Assembly (NCBI GenBank): GCA_013398295.1
Contig: VZSF01009127.1
Span: 530,845 to 594,844, forward strand
Reading direction: 5' to 3'
Origin: Chionis minor
Lineage: Eukaryota; Chordata; Aves; Charadriiformes; Chionididae
Length of the DNA stretch: 64,000 nucleotides
How positions within the stretch are numbered: the stretch's first letter is position 1; every line of letters begins with the position of its first letter. The notes beneath the pieces were generated by a model, which saw only the letters and a list, made by a program, of their open reading frames with translations, had not been told where the DNA came from and did no database searches. Both the position numbers and the translations under genes were made by a program. Below are positions 1 to 12,075 of this stretch, in pieces.

Positions 1-3000
1 CATCTGTACTTTCCTCCTGCCACTTACTCAAACTTGCCCCAAAGCCTGCCTTTCTAGCTGGGTTAATTGGAGCTTAGTTTACTGCAAGTGTCAAGGCAGA
101 ATGGGAAGGGATTATGCTCCACGTTTCTTTGGAAAAGGTCGTGGCTCCTCCAACTACATGCAGATTGCCAGTGCACATGCAGAATTGGTGCCAAGGATGA
201 GGAATAAGACAAGAAAAATTCCCACACCCCACAGAACCACAGCATTTCTCCTGTCTGCCACAGGGCTTGCTGTGGAGCTCACTCTACAGGGTAGGAGGTC
301 CTTTGCAAGTGATGGAGGTCGGTAACATCTCCATGGAGCAGTTTTGCATTACCTGCATGGAAGTAGTGTAGAAGCATATTTGCTCCACTCGCATCACCAG
401 TATTTGCCCCTTACACCTGGACTCATCCAGTCTGTCTTCAGGTATTCATGTGAAAACCCTGAGCTAAGGATTAAGTCCTCTCTACCGGCTGTCTAGGGGG
501 TCAGGGTGCATGGATTTCTACCTAGATCTTTTTTTGGGTGTCTGAGACTCTTACATGTGGTTTCACAGCCTAGTTCTGCAATTACGTGCCATGTTACTTT
601 GGCTTTTGGGGACGCCATGGTTCCTTACCAACTCATCTGATATGGTAATGTCCAGAAACACCAGGCTTTGGGGCTCCATTTAGAGTGGTGATCTACAAAC
701 ATTGACCAGGGAAGAGGTTCATCCCCAGGGTCATCACAGTCCACGAAGGAGAAAGACCTAGCCAGAGGGTGAGTGGGAAGAGAAGGGATAGGATGAGGCA
801 GTAATTTAAGACAAAAGGAGAACGTTGGAGCATTCTCCTCTACTGTGCTATCTCAATCTTATAACCAGAGCAAGCTCTGGTAGAAAATGCAGGTTGCCTG
901 AAATATATCACAGTTGCTCTTTGGCTGAATTAGTCATATCAAAGAAGAAGACTAGGTTTCACAAAAGCTTCCAGTTTGTTCCTCTTCAAAATTTTATGCA
1001 ATTTCAAGAGCTCTAAAAGAAATGCTCAGAACGGAAATGCTTTGATTTGGGTCAGAGAAAATTTTAAGTTTGAGCCCAAATTAACGGTCACTTTTGGCAG
1101 TAAATTAGAAGTTCACTTACTCATGTAGCTTTAAATGGTCTTAGCATCCTATGCCACTGACAAAACTATTCCTTACCTCCCATTTTCTTGAGTGCAACAT
1201 TTCAGGTTGTGAAATTATCTCCTTAATTTAACTTAAAAATTTAAATACTTCCCAATATTTACTCTTTGGTATTCCAGAAATTTCAAAAGTATCCCCCAAA
1301 ATCTTTCAAGCTACCCAAAAAGTACTTCAAAATGTTTTTTCTGATTGCCAGTGAACCGACATCTGTTATCTGTAAGGTTCTAGGCAGAAAGGCAAGTTGG
1401 TTTAAAAGTCTTTAAATAAGACTATAGCTGCCAGAGATACTCTGACCCTCACGACCTGCAGACCGCCTCTAAGGCCCCCTCCACCAGGTCCCAGTATGTT
1501 CCCTGTAGCACAGCTGTCATCCTGCTCTCGTCCTTTAGGAAGCTGCACAGCTTCAGCTTTCTACTGGGCTTTTACAGCAGCAGAGTAGTGCAGAGGAGCT
1601 GATGCCTGGGGAGCTTCTGGGTTTGGTTTGTTGGGGTTTTTTTTAAGCTGAGAGGAGAAGTTTCATGAATCTGTCTTGCATTTCAGTTGAGACTGAAAAA
1701 AATGTTCAAACTAACTGCATCTAGTTAGTTATCCATGCCAGCAAATAAATTACCCCCCAGTTGCCTTGGACAGAGATGCTTGCATGAGTCAGGCTTAGTT
1801 CTTGACCAGCTCAGCCTGCACACCTTTACATTCCAATGGTGGCTTAGCAAGAAGGTTTGACCCCACTCGGGTCTATTTTTGGGAAAACTGTGGAACATTC
1901 ATCAAAAAGCCATCCAAGTCAAGACTTCTCTCATCCCTCTCAGATGTAGTAAAAAAAGACCTAAGACCAGATTCTCAGCTGCTAAAAAGGAGAAACCATC
2001 ATAATGGGTTAAGAGGAAAGTTGTCCAGTGTTGAAGACCTGAACCACGTGCTCAGGCTGATGTAAACTGGCAGATTGCCCTTAAAATCAACAAAGTAAGG
2101 GAGAGAAATGGCTCATGGGTGGGCTCAGCTGAGACTCTCATGCGTTCTCCAGAAAATAAACGCTGGAACCAGCAAAGTTCTTTAAAGGTTAATATACTGG
2201 GGGGTTTGGTTTTCTGGAGGTTTTCATTTTTTTCTCCCCGTAAAAGTGAACAACAAAACATTTTCTTCTCTGCAAAGGAGAATTCAGGTTAAATGTTCCT
2301 TGTCATTTTTAATAGAGGCAACTGTTTGGTATGTTTCAGAGCTGGGACTTGGGGGGATTGGTTGAAAAGATGATCTGAACATCTGAAAGTAGCTTGCTTT
2401 CCCCAAATAACATCAGTAAAACATTCTTTACAATTTAAGAGGTTGCCTTCAAATACCATCAAAAATGATTTTCTGCGAATTCAAATGGCATAGGAGATAG
2501 ATGTGGAAATTAGATGGAGGAGAACTGGATAATCGCTGCCAGAAAAGGCAGAAAAAAAATATATGATGAATGTGAAGAATTTCTAAAATCTACTGAAAAA
2601 AAAGTACTAGCACTGTAGGAGGGGTTGGCCATAACGCTGACGGGAGTGGTGACTGTGGGCGCCCAGCTTGTGGCCTCTTTACAGGACCTAGTTGAGATGG
2701 TAGATGTTCAGCTTTTTTTTTTAAACTCCCCCCCTAGCATGAAAAGCAAAATCCCAATTACCACCCTGCTTCTTTCAAACTGATGGCTTGATGTATTTAT
2801 TCCAGAAAAGAGTAGTATTAGTGACAAATTTCTGAAAGCAAAAGATAAAAAAGTTAAAACTGGTGAATATCGCCCCAAGTCCTGAGCTCTGCCTGCTTAA
2901 GCAAAGACCTGAAAATGTATGTGTTCAATCCAAGAGTGATTTCTACATTTAGCTCTAATTCTTGCAAAGGGACGAATCACCTTGTGAAAAGTGGAGCCTC

Positions 3001-3346
3001 ACCCTCCACCCCCTCTTTCCAACTGGATATCAGACTTGAAGGCAACCTTTCCAGTGGACCAGACCTGCTCCTTAAAATGTGGACCACCTAGTGACTTTGA
3101 GTGTGTCTGGAGCTCTTTCAATCCACTGCAAGAATAACTTTACCAGGACAATACTCAAGAATAGATAGATCCATGACATGAGTTTCAGTCTGACCCTTGT
3201 CTGGACCAATTACTAACCATGTGGACTACATACTTCCACCTTTTGAAAGATCTGTACTCACTGAATCTCAGGACACCCTGTTGTTTGTTACTAGATGAAG
3301 AGCTCTGAATATTTGTAATAATATGTGCTGTGTTGCTTTGCATTGT

Positions 3347-3372
3347 ATTTTATTTTTCTTCTAAAATAAAAT
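3347..3372. repeat. Perfect 10-bp AT inverted repeat
   Basis: ATTTTATTTT at 3347-3356 is followed by a 6-base loop and its exact complement AAAATAAAAT at 3363-3372. The right arm contains AATAAA. It lies in an AT-rich patch of the intron, so chance is a reasonable explanation. Confidence 0.4.
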
Positions 3373-5322
3373 AAATTATTTATTAAAAGTTATATCGGAT
3401 AAAGAGCATTTAAGAGTTCACCTTCTCTAGATGCTTATCCTTAACCTGAAATCTCAGTCCTGAGATTGTAATACTGTGTCTGCTTCTGAACAAACCAGTT
3501 CTCGTCTCATAATCAAGTAGGACAGGAATAAGGAATAAGAGCAGATGAACTCTTAAAAAAATGTTTTTTAAGTCCTCATTTCATGCAAAAGTCCCTAGCA
3601 AGTGGATGACTCTCTCTCTAGCGTCTTCTGAAGGTCTTTGAGGTTCTTCTTCTTTCCCCTCATTCAAACTGACAACTAAGTAACTACGTGAGTAGTCCCA
3701 GTCTGCACGGGAAATTGTAGAGTTACACCATGTGAAGAAGAGTGGTGAAATCTGGCCTGGATGGGAGATGAAATACAAAATCCCTGTGGTAGGTTGATGG
3801 CTGCCAGCCACAGAGATCTTTCACAAACCTGGCCCTTTTGTTTGCATGACTAACCGGCTGGTGAGGGGGGCTGTATTTTATGTGGCAATCCAGTCCTAGT
3901 CTACACTGTGTTTGACAAACTGGTCCATGGTGTATAAGTAGTTCTGTTGTAAATAAAATGTTTTAAATATATTTCTTAAAATGTGGAGACCACGAATTCA
4001 ACCCTTGCAGATGGAGGATATTGCAGGGAAGGGGATGCTGTGTTGTCCCTGGGCTTTCACGCAAGGTGGTGGTAAGAAAGCAGCATACATGTAGCTGTAT
4101 ACAAGCTGTTTGGGATGAGCCGACACCAATTTTCCCCTTTATTTCCTTGGCTTTTTGGTCAACTTAGGTTGTCTTCTTTGTATGGTGTTGGCAAGTGATT
4201 CTAATTCCTACCTATTTCCATTTTCAGCCCTATGCGAAGAAGTGAAAAGGGGATGTTTCTCCCTGAAACAAGAATAAAAGTTGTCTCATTGCTGGGAGGG
4301 TCAAGGAGTTTGAAGCAGGGAGACCCCATAGCACACAGGTGCACGTATCTCCACGTACTCAGTGACTGCCCGTGCCGCTACCATGGCAGCTCACACAAGA
4401 CCCAGCACCGGGGATGAGCCACTTGCAAGTGTCATTTGCCCCCAGGTCTTAGTTGTGTCTTTTCTTGCAGGGAATTGTGCATTTCTATTGCAAAGCCCCA
4501 GTAGATACCCACATACATGTCCTCTGCGGAGCTGAGACCAGTGAAATTACCTCAGTAATGTGAGCTAGGCAGCTCTGGACTGGAGCTTGAGAACAGTTGT
4601 TTTGCAGCCCTTTGGCACAGAAGTTGATCTTTTTGTCCCCAAACCAGCTAGCTGGCACACCCAATTTTGTTTAAAGTTGGCGTCTGCCTTACGCCGCTTT
4701 AAGTCCTTCAGTGCTGGATGCACAGGAGCATGCAATATGCCGTAAGTCATGCTTGAAAAATGGGAATTAAAAATGAGAATTAAAGCTCCTGCATTCTCTA
4801 GGCAGTTTTTGGAAAGTGTTGTTGCCGGCTTTGCAACACGCGAGGTGGCTTTTGAATAAAGCTGCTGATTTTTATACTATGTGAGCATCTGGCTGAGGAG
4901 CTGTTGTCTTCCGGTCCGTCATTGCAGAGGTGAAAGACCCCACGGTAGTTTTTGTTCCCTTTCTGAGGAGCCCCTGCACTTCAGGTCAATGGTTCCACAT
5001 TCAAGAGGATCTGATATTCAAAAAAAAATAGACTGGATCCCCTGGTGAGCAGCTAATGGATTGAAACCAGAAGCTCCTTTTTCTTCTTTCTCTCTTGTAA
5101 ATCAATGAGGATGATTCTTGTCATGATTGACTCAAGGATGTTGAGTTAAGGAGATACTATAAGGAAAAAAAGCTGTGTAGTGACTAGGGATTTTTTATTA
5201 GACTGATGGGGCTGCGCGTGAAATGCAAAGATGTACGTGGCTTTTTCGTAGTTTCAGGCTATTTTTCCTGCATAACATGCAAGAGTATCAGAAATGATAC
5301 ATCTGCGAAATACACGGTGCTG

Positions 5323-5450
5323 GATTTTCAAAAGAGCTCAGCTTGCACTTTCGATACCTGGGGGGGAAAAAAAAAAAGCTGAATTTTCAAAAAGTTCCAG
5401 CAGAGCACCACTCAGCAGGGGGAAGATGGATGTTGGCTCTTTTAAAAATC
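5323..5450. repeat. Short element with 14-bp terminal inverted repeats
   Basis: The left arm GATTTTCAAAAGAG (5323-5336) and the right arm CTCTTTTAAAAATC (5437-5450) are reverse complements with one mismatch in 14. A third related stretch (GAATTTTCAAAAAG) begins near 5381. The size (about 128 bp) and terminal inverted repeats suggest an old non-autonomous DNA transposon or palindromic amniote repeat. From memory it resembles ancient repeats carrying a GATTTTCAAAAG motif, but I cannot confirm a family. Confidence 0.45.
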
Positions 5451-7502
5451 AGGTCCTACACTGGGTTGTTTTTTTGGGTTTTTTTGATCTTTGGTGTGAA
5501 CTTCCAACTGTGCTGTGTACATAAAATAAATTGCATGTAACAATAGCATTATTACATTTTCCTTCATTATTAAGATGGCTTGCTGAACTAGTTTCACAAT
5601 TCAGTGGAGGCAGAAATAAAAGCATGTTCCCCTGAGAAGGTAGACACCTTTTGCAGGTGCTACAGCCTTTTCTTTGCCAGGTAAGGAGAGTTGCTGATGT
5701 GTCTCATTGACCTCCCTTGCTCTGTGCCCCTTGCATTGTGATTTCCCCTATGCATCGTCGAGAGGCATCACTGAAAAAAAGGGTACTAATGAAATGAAGT
5801 GCTTAGCCTGGAGCAAAAAATCTGGTATTTTTCCAAATCAAAAGGCTGAAAGCGTGACAGTCTTTGGAGAACAGCAGATCTAGCTTTTGGCTTCAACAAG
5901 CTATAAGTTAATGTGTCAACCTTCACTCAGGCTTGCTTTTTACTCAAAGCGATGTTCATCTATGTAATTTTTGGACATGGATGGTTCATTGTATTCGCAC
6001 AGGAGTCTCTGTCCGGAGCATGAAGCTGCTGAGAGAGGTACACCTCCATGGGTAGCTCACACAATGTTATCTGAAAGTGTTTTGGTGGTCATCTGCAGTT
6101 GAGCATGCAGCTGTGCTGTGAACTGTAGGCTAGGTCTGCAGTATGTCTCAGGTGATGGTTGGGCTCCCAGGTGTTACTGGTGATCCCCAGCCCTTGCACA
6201 CACCAGCCCTGCCAGTGTGGCTTCCAAAAAGCACCCGCATGTTCGAGGAGGTCACGTCCCACTGGCTTTCGGTGGAGAGCTTTCTCATTGGCCAGACTGT
6301 ATATCCCTACCTTGAAAACATTCTTTATTTGGTCCAGCTTGGAGGTAGAAAGTGAGGGGCTGATGTTTCTGTAGTGGAAGTCTTCAGACAAAACACCACG
6401 TCTGCTCCAAGTCAAAGTGCTTCTCCAACAGTCGGTGTGTCTTGTGTTAGACCTACAGGTGCACCTGTCTTGATGTCTCTTCCGAGCTTTTATTCCTACA
6501 GTTTCTTTGTTAACACTTTTCCCCCTGGAAGGAAATCCCTACAGTTATACTCTGCCATAACCCATGGTCTTACCTGGCTTCAGATATGTCATTGAATCTA
6601 AGGTTCTGCTGTAGTATCTCTAGGGGAAAACTTGTCCTGCTCCTGGCTTTGGATAGGATAAATTGTCTCCTGGAAATGCCTCTTTCACAGCATCAACATC
6701 AACCTTGGTGATTGCTTTCATCTATACACGTAAATTTTAGAGGGCTGAGCTTCGGAGAAAACAATCTTTCCTCATAATCCTGAGTTTCACAAACTCTTGT
6801 TTTACAGCTTTCCTGTAATGGCAGCCTAGTAGACAGACTCAACACAAATGCCTTTGGCTTGTAGAATTCACGCACACACTGCCATCCCTCCCCCCTCACC
6901 CCCCCCAAAAAAAGTCAAATGTGGGTTTACAGGAAGATTTGCAAAGGCCCAGAGGGGACCTACATTGCCAGTTCCTGTTGACTTTAAGGGGTCATCAGGG
7001 TGGTGGCCGTGCTCAAGGCTTTTGCCATTCAGCTCTCTGTAGGAACTGGCTCTAGGGTTGCAGTTTGTGTATCTTCGGCTTTGCCTAGTCCGAAGAGGAA
7101 GGAAGCATGGATTAAACTCACTCCTCACTGCTCATATCCAAGATCAAATACCAGCCTCTCCCAGGAGAAGAGGAAACTGCAATGCAGGCTTTCTTACATG
7201 GCTTTTGTCTTGGAAGTAGGACTTTTCACGCCTAGCAGAGTCCTTGGACAAAGGTGATGCTAACACTTCGCTGTTCAGCTTTTCTCCTTGGCGAGGTGAT
7301 ATCGGTCAAATCACATAATTTCTCCAAGACGCTGTCAGCCATTAAAAGATAATTCTTTTTTTTAAAAAAAGGGGGGGGGAAGTTAAACTTGCCAACTAAA
7401 CTTGGCTTTTGGAGCCACCCATGGTAAGAGGTAGGCACTGGCAGCAGCATCGGTGTGTGCGGTGTGTGGTGTGCATGGTGGCATGAGCGGTCCCTGGAAC
7501 CA

Positions 7503-7522
7503 ACGTTTGCTTTCTCCCACAG
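7503..7522 (+). promoter_or_regulatory. EPHA5: Splice acceptor of EPHA5 terminal exon
   Basis: A pyrimidine-rich tract (tttgctttctcccac) leads directly into AG at 7521-7522. The reading frame that matches the Eph SAM terminus opens immediately after it. The exon starts with the last base of a split codon (G, then GAT), consistent with a preceding exon ending in GA and giving Glu-Asp. Confidence 0.85.
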
Positions 7523-7628
7523 GGATTTGAGGCGGCTGGGAGTGACACTTGTTGGTCACCAGAAGAAGATAATGAACAGCCTTCAAGAGATGAAGGTCCA
7601 GTTGGTGAATGGGATGGTGCCGTTGTAA
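7523..7628 (+). CDS. EPHA5: EPHA5 terminal coding exon (end of SAM domain)
   Basis: This is the last coding exon of an Eph-family receptor tyrosine kinase, a membrane receptor for GPI-anchored ephrins that works in axon guidance and synapse formation. After one split-codon base it encodes 34 residues and TAA (7626-7628). The peptide begins [16 protein letters not shown], which is the last helix of the cytoplasmic SAM domain; GHQKKI is the family signature. It ends NGMVPL, so the receptor would finish in Val-Pro-Leu, the position of the PDZ-binding motif in Eph receptors. I recall the NGMVPL ending for EPHA5, whereas EPHA3 ends in PVPV, EPHA4 in MVPV and EphB receptors in quite different tails; the paralogue call rests on that memory. 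The exon is intact, with a good acceptor. All other exons lie upstream of the window. Confidence 0.83.
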
Positions 7629-8354
7629 CTTGGTTTTAAAGTCGCTTCCTCAAGTGGGTCGGTCCTGCACTTTGTACACTAGCCCTGAGATTTATTTTGA
7701 CTAAAAAAAAAAGAAAAGATAAAAAGGGAAATTCAGTGGTTTCTGTAACTGAAGGATGTTGGCCTCTGCCGCAGTGTTTCTAAAGCAGTGTTTGACTAAA
7801 GTTTTCCTTTTCTTCCTATTTGTGTTCTCATTTTCATGAAGTTAATGTAAGATGCATGGAACATGGAAACAAATCTGCTGTACATGACATTAAGCCGTCT
7901 CTTAAGCTTCAGCGACTACGACAACAAGCCTTCCCACCACACGTTGTCTGTACATGGGATATATATATAAAAATATCTATATAGCACCTTTATATACTGA
8001 ATTACAGCAGCACATGGTAATACTTCCAAGGACTGACTTGAGCAGAGGAGTTTTGTAGCCGTTTGTGGGCTCCCAAAACCTGCGGTTTACTGAAGTTTAA
8101 CTTCGAGTCTTACTTGTCTTCAGAAGTGTATTGAAGAGCAATATGATTAGATTATTTCTCGATAGATATTTTGTTTTGTAAATTTAAAGAAAAGAAAAAA
8201 ATGCTGTTACACAGCATTAAGTTATAGAGACCAGTGTATAAACATGTTGCTTGCTCCATGGCAAATACAATACAGGGTGTATATTTTTTTTCCTCCCTCT
8301 GTGTTACCACGTTCTTTTTGTTTGCTCTTCTGGGAGGATAATACATGACGAAGA

Positions 8355-8362
8355 TGTATATA
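8355..8362 (+). promoter_or_regulatory. Pumilio-type element in EPHA5 3' UTR
   Basis: TGTATATA matches the Pumilio consensus UGUANAUA exactly. It lies about 730 bases after the stop codon. Pumilio proteins repress or localise neuronal mRNAs. Occupancy is an inference from the motif alone. Confidence 0.4.
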
Positions 8363-9374
8363 CTGTACAGTTTGCTACACGTCAGGTACAAGATTGGGGC
8401 TCTTTCCTTGGTTTGTTCTTTTTCTTTTCCCTCCTCTTTTGCTTTGTTTTGTTTCCCTTTTCTGTTACCACTATGCTTTGTATTTTTGCTGCTGTTTGAT
8501 TTGAGCAACATTTAAAACTTCAGGAGTTTTGATTACTTATATGAGGTAGAAGGATTCTGCTTAAATAAGAGTCCTCACCCCCTCTTCCTTTCCACCATGG
8601 GCTGGCCACGTCCAGAAGAAGAAAAGTAAAACATCTGTTTCTCAGTGGTCTGCATCAACAGCATGGCGTCGGTTTTTGTGTGTATGAGTCCTCCTCAAAG
8701 ATAGCATGGGATTGCCTCAGCACTGGCATTTCAGCCCAGTAGCCATCACCCAGTGCAGCCCTCACCCCTTCCCCTGGAGTCCAGAAGAGAAAACATGAGG
8801 TGGTTTTAGCTACAAGGAAGGGATTTTGCCATTCGTTCTGTCGTTATGGGGGTTAAGTCCTTGGGTGTGGTGTGGAGGTGAGCCCATGGTCATCCAACAT
8901 AGAGATTTTGCACTATTTCCCCCAAAGTCACGGTAATGGTGGGATTATTTTGGGAACTGTGCTGTCCCAGGTTGTCACTCTGGGCATTTTCGGTTTGAGT
9001 ATGGACCTGGCCAATTTGGGGCAGAGCACAGAGTGGAAGAAAGAGCCCATTGTGGTCACAGCAGTGGCATTCTGTGGGCAAGAAGATGTCATCCGTCTGG
9101 CACTGGCATGGCTCAGGTCGGCACTTGGTTGTGGCTAGGGTTCAACGTGTCCATTAAAGCTCACAGCTGCTGTTTTTAGAGGGATCTGAGGGCAACCCGA
9201 TCCCCTGGGAATACCCCCAAGAAACAGTTTGGGGCTGTCCTCCTCTTTTTGTTGTAGGTAGGATTCATCAGCACAATTAATTTGGTATTTATATGTTGGG
9301 AGTTTTTTTGTGAAAGCTTTGGTAAAGATAAGGATTTTAAAATGGCTCAGCAGATGACAAGTGTTTGCTGATTT

Positions 9375-9382
9375 TGTATATA
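9375..9382 (+). promoter_or_regulatory. Second Pumilio-type element in EPHA5 3' UTR
   Basis: A second exact TGTATATA, about 1.75 kb after the stop. It sits in a TA-rich run, so it could have arisen by composition. Confidence 0.35.
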
Positions 9383-10391
9383 TATTGCTTCTTTAGAGGT
9401 TGGGTAGCATCTTGTAGCATTCCGTCTTGGTGATAATACCAACGTACTGACTTGCCACAGCTTCCTTCATCCCCAGTGCTGCAGAGCCGAGCCTGAGGAG
9501 CTCATGCAGTGCCAAAAGTATGTCCTTCACATCTGGCAGAAGCAGGTGAATGCCGCCTTCAGCTGTTTGAAAGGTCTGTCTTCCATTTCCCCCAAGCCTC
9601 TGGATGAGATTTGATACAAAGAACAGTTTCTAAAGAAAAGGGGAAGGCCTAGGAGGAGAGAGTTGGGTTTGGTTTTTTCCTTAGCAGCAGGGCTTGCTTG
9701 ATTTCAGCTGGGCTTCTTCAGGCAATATTTGCCTGTTTTGAAACAGCCGCCTCCTCTTCCTCTGTGAGCTGCTGCCAAGCTCCTTGGGATCAGGAGAAAT
9801 AGGAGGGAGAGAAGCCGCAGCAAGGTCTGACAAATCTTGATGGTGTGATTTCTCATCCTGTTCTTTCTTTTTGGCAGTCACCAGACCACAAAAGAGATGG
9901 GGGGGGCGATCAAGACATAAAGAGTTTCAGCGCATAAAAGAGATTTGTCATATAATAAATAAGATTATTAGAGCTGTCAGCAGAACTGTCTTGGGATTAT
10001 TTGTGCCTCCCTGCCTGCCGCACTTGGGAAAATAACTCGTAGGAAGACAGAAACAACTTGGTTCATCGGGAGGAATTGCTTAGTTGCCACCTGCATCCGT
10101 CGGCTGCACCGAGAGAGTTGCTATTAGCAAATACGCGGCACTTTCTGCCCATCATCTCCGCTCTTTCCTTACCTGTTGGCTCTGTGGGAGGAGTTGGGTT
10201 TGGTCTTTTTTCATGGACTTTTAACCGCAAAATCCCCTTTTCATCATTTGTGGGGTTTTAAAGGCATGTGCGATATGGCTGGGATGCATACCAGATGCTG
10301 GAATAACGTTTACAATTATGGACTAGTGGAAAACAAACTGTTCTTAAGCCAGACTGCATTTGTAAATAGGGCACCTCTTCTCAGTTCCTCC

Positions 10392-10490
10392 AATAAATAA
10401 ATAAATAACCTTTTCTATTTATTTCAAGAGCTGTTCTTGCTACAGATCTCTGTATAATAGGCTTTGTCTTGGAGCTAAAAATAAAATAAA
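10392..10490 (+). terminator. Cluster of proximal poly(A) hexamers
   Basis: An (AATA)n run at 10392-10408 gives three overlapping AATAAA hexamers, and two more occur at 10480-10490. These could serve a shorter EPHA5 transcript, but simple-sequence composition explains them equally well. Confidence 0.3.
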
Positions 10491-11404
10491 ATGGTGTTTT
10501 AATGAGTAGGGTCCAAAATGACAACTTCTATGTCCACAAGCAAATTCCAGAGACAGCGGAGGTTTTCGGTTCCCATCCAAGAACTACGAATACTCTGTAT
10601 TTAGGGCATGATCATACAAATTGGGGTGCAGCAGAAGGAGACAGTTGTGCTCTTTGTAAGGGCTGTAGGTGGATTTTCTGCCTATGGCAAGTCGGTGCTT
10701 TGCTTGTCCAGCTTGCTACTGCTGTGACTGGTCCAACGAATACTTTATTTTCTGCTCTACTTTGCTAATTGCAGGGAAGGTATTTCAAATGGTCTAGGAG
10801 GTGAAAAGGCTCTTTTTGATACAGTTTTCATCTTGGGAGAAGGACGTGTCCCCAAGCATAGCTTGTGTAGACTGTCCGCCTTTCATTCTGTAGCTACCGT
10901 TGGGAAAAATTACTTGAGCACAAAAAAGGAAGACTGATATAAAAGAAAAAAAAAATCAGTTTAAAATTTTATTTAGTCCTTTTATATGTTAATGGCAAGA
11001 AGAATAAAAAATGAAGGTAACATTTTTTTTTGTCTATTCAGTGTTGAATATAATGTAGAAGGCCCAGTGGTCAACAAATTGTGACTCTCTGGACTGCTGT
11101 GGTCTTGAAATTAGTCATTAAGGCATGTGTAAGATATATCAGTAGCAGTCTTGAGAATAATGCTTAGTTTCCAGTCCTTTATTGTAATTCCTTAGGGCAG
11201 GAGCTGGTGCATCCAGCACTGCCAGAGCCACAGCATCTGTCTCAGCTCCTCACATCAGCATTTTAACCTATAGGAGACTGTAGCTTTGCTGTATTTATTC
11301 ACCCTCTTTCCCCCCCACCTCCTTGAATGCTCTCTGTGCATTTTGTTTGTGTACATGGGGTTTTTTTTGTAGTGTAAGATATGGAATTTTCTATTTTTTC
11401 ATAA

Positions 11405-11410
11405 AAATAA
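11405..11410 (+). terminator. EPHA5: Likely distal EPHA5 poly(A) signal
   Basis: AATAAA lies in the context cataaaaataaaaacc. A TGTA element lies about 55 bases upstream and a GT-rich stretch (agttgtggatc) about 30 bases downstream, which is the layout expected of a vertebrate cleavage site. An alternative AATAAA is present at 11508-11513. Confidence 0.5.
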
Positions 11411-11430
11411 AAACCTTTGACTAACAGCAA

Positions 11431-12075
11431 CATCCAGTTGTGGATCACACGCATGCGTGCCGCCTTGGCTCTCCACAAAGCATCAGGATTTTCTGCCTTG
11501 GAAAGGAAATAAATCCTCTTTATTTTTTTTCCCCAAACACTGACTTGGTGCTAATCTTGTGGTCCCTGGGGGAGAGGGGCCTCTTAGACAAGGGAGACAT
11601 GTAGATCCCACATGAATGTATCCTACTTTGTTACAGGCTGTTCCCTCTTTCCCCTGTTTTTAGTTTGGGGGGAAAAATCTGCTTTTTAGTCTGGTTTGTG
11701 GGGCAAAGCATCTGCCAAACAGATTGAGCCCCAGAGCAGGCCCTGGACACACCATTCCTCAGAAATACTAATTTTTTGTAATATTTTTTTTTCTTCCAAG
11801 AATTTACTTTCTCTGACTTTTTTTTTTTTTGGGTGGAGGACCCCAGCAGACCCATAGCCACCCAGAGCACCCACCACCACGTTCCCAACCCCGTTCCTCC
11901 CCTGCCCCATGGATTTGGGAGCAACCTCATGCTCCAAAGGGGTGTGGGCCAGCCTTAAAGAGAGGTCACAAAAGCCATGGGTGGGAAAGGCTGAGGCGTG
12001 AGGGGAAAAGATCAGCCTGGGAAAGTTCTGACAGAGGTGGTGGTGAGCAGCCAGCATCTTCTGGCCCCTGCAAGC
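11431..12075. other. Intergenic stretch between EPHA5 and CR1
   Basis: It contains T-runs (around 11783 and 11815-11831) and an alternative AATAAA at 11508. The part from about 11830 to 12075 is more GC-rich. No gene or recognisable repeat was seen. Confidence 0.5.

Larger units (their letters stand above)
1..7522 (+). other. EPHA5: 3' part of the last EPHA5 intron
   Basis: This stretch precedes the terminal EPHA5 exon and ends in a good splice acceptor. I looked for the neighbouring SAM-domain exon and for the kinase landmarks (HRDLAARN, DFGLSR) in translation and did not find them, so the intron appears to start outside the window and exceeds 7.5 kb. The sequence is AT-rich with many stops in all frames. 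The only structured items seen are a small inverted repeat near 3350 and an inverted-repeat element at 5323-5450. The intron assignment is inferred from the downstream exon. Confidence 0.7.
7629..11430 (+). other. EPHA5: EPHA5 3' untranslated region (extent inferred)
   Basis: From the EPHA5 stop to the poly(A) signal at 11405 there is about 3.8 kb of T-rich, AT-rich sequence without convincing coding potential. It contains ATTTA-type and T-run stretches, two Pumilio-type sites and several AATAAA hexamers (9954, 10392-10405, 10480-10490, 11405, 11508). This is compatible with a long UTR and alternative polyadenylation. The distal end is inferred from the hexamer, an upstream TGTA and a downstream GT-rich stretch; transcript data are needed to fix it. 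Confidence 0.6.

Noticed and set aside
8872..9138. 88-codon frame inside the EPHA5 3' UTR
   Set aside because: Isolated, no family match, antisense also partly open. Best read as UTR sequence.
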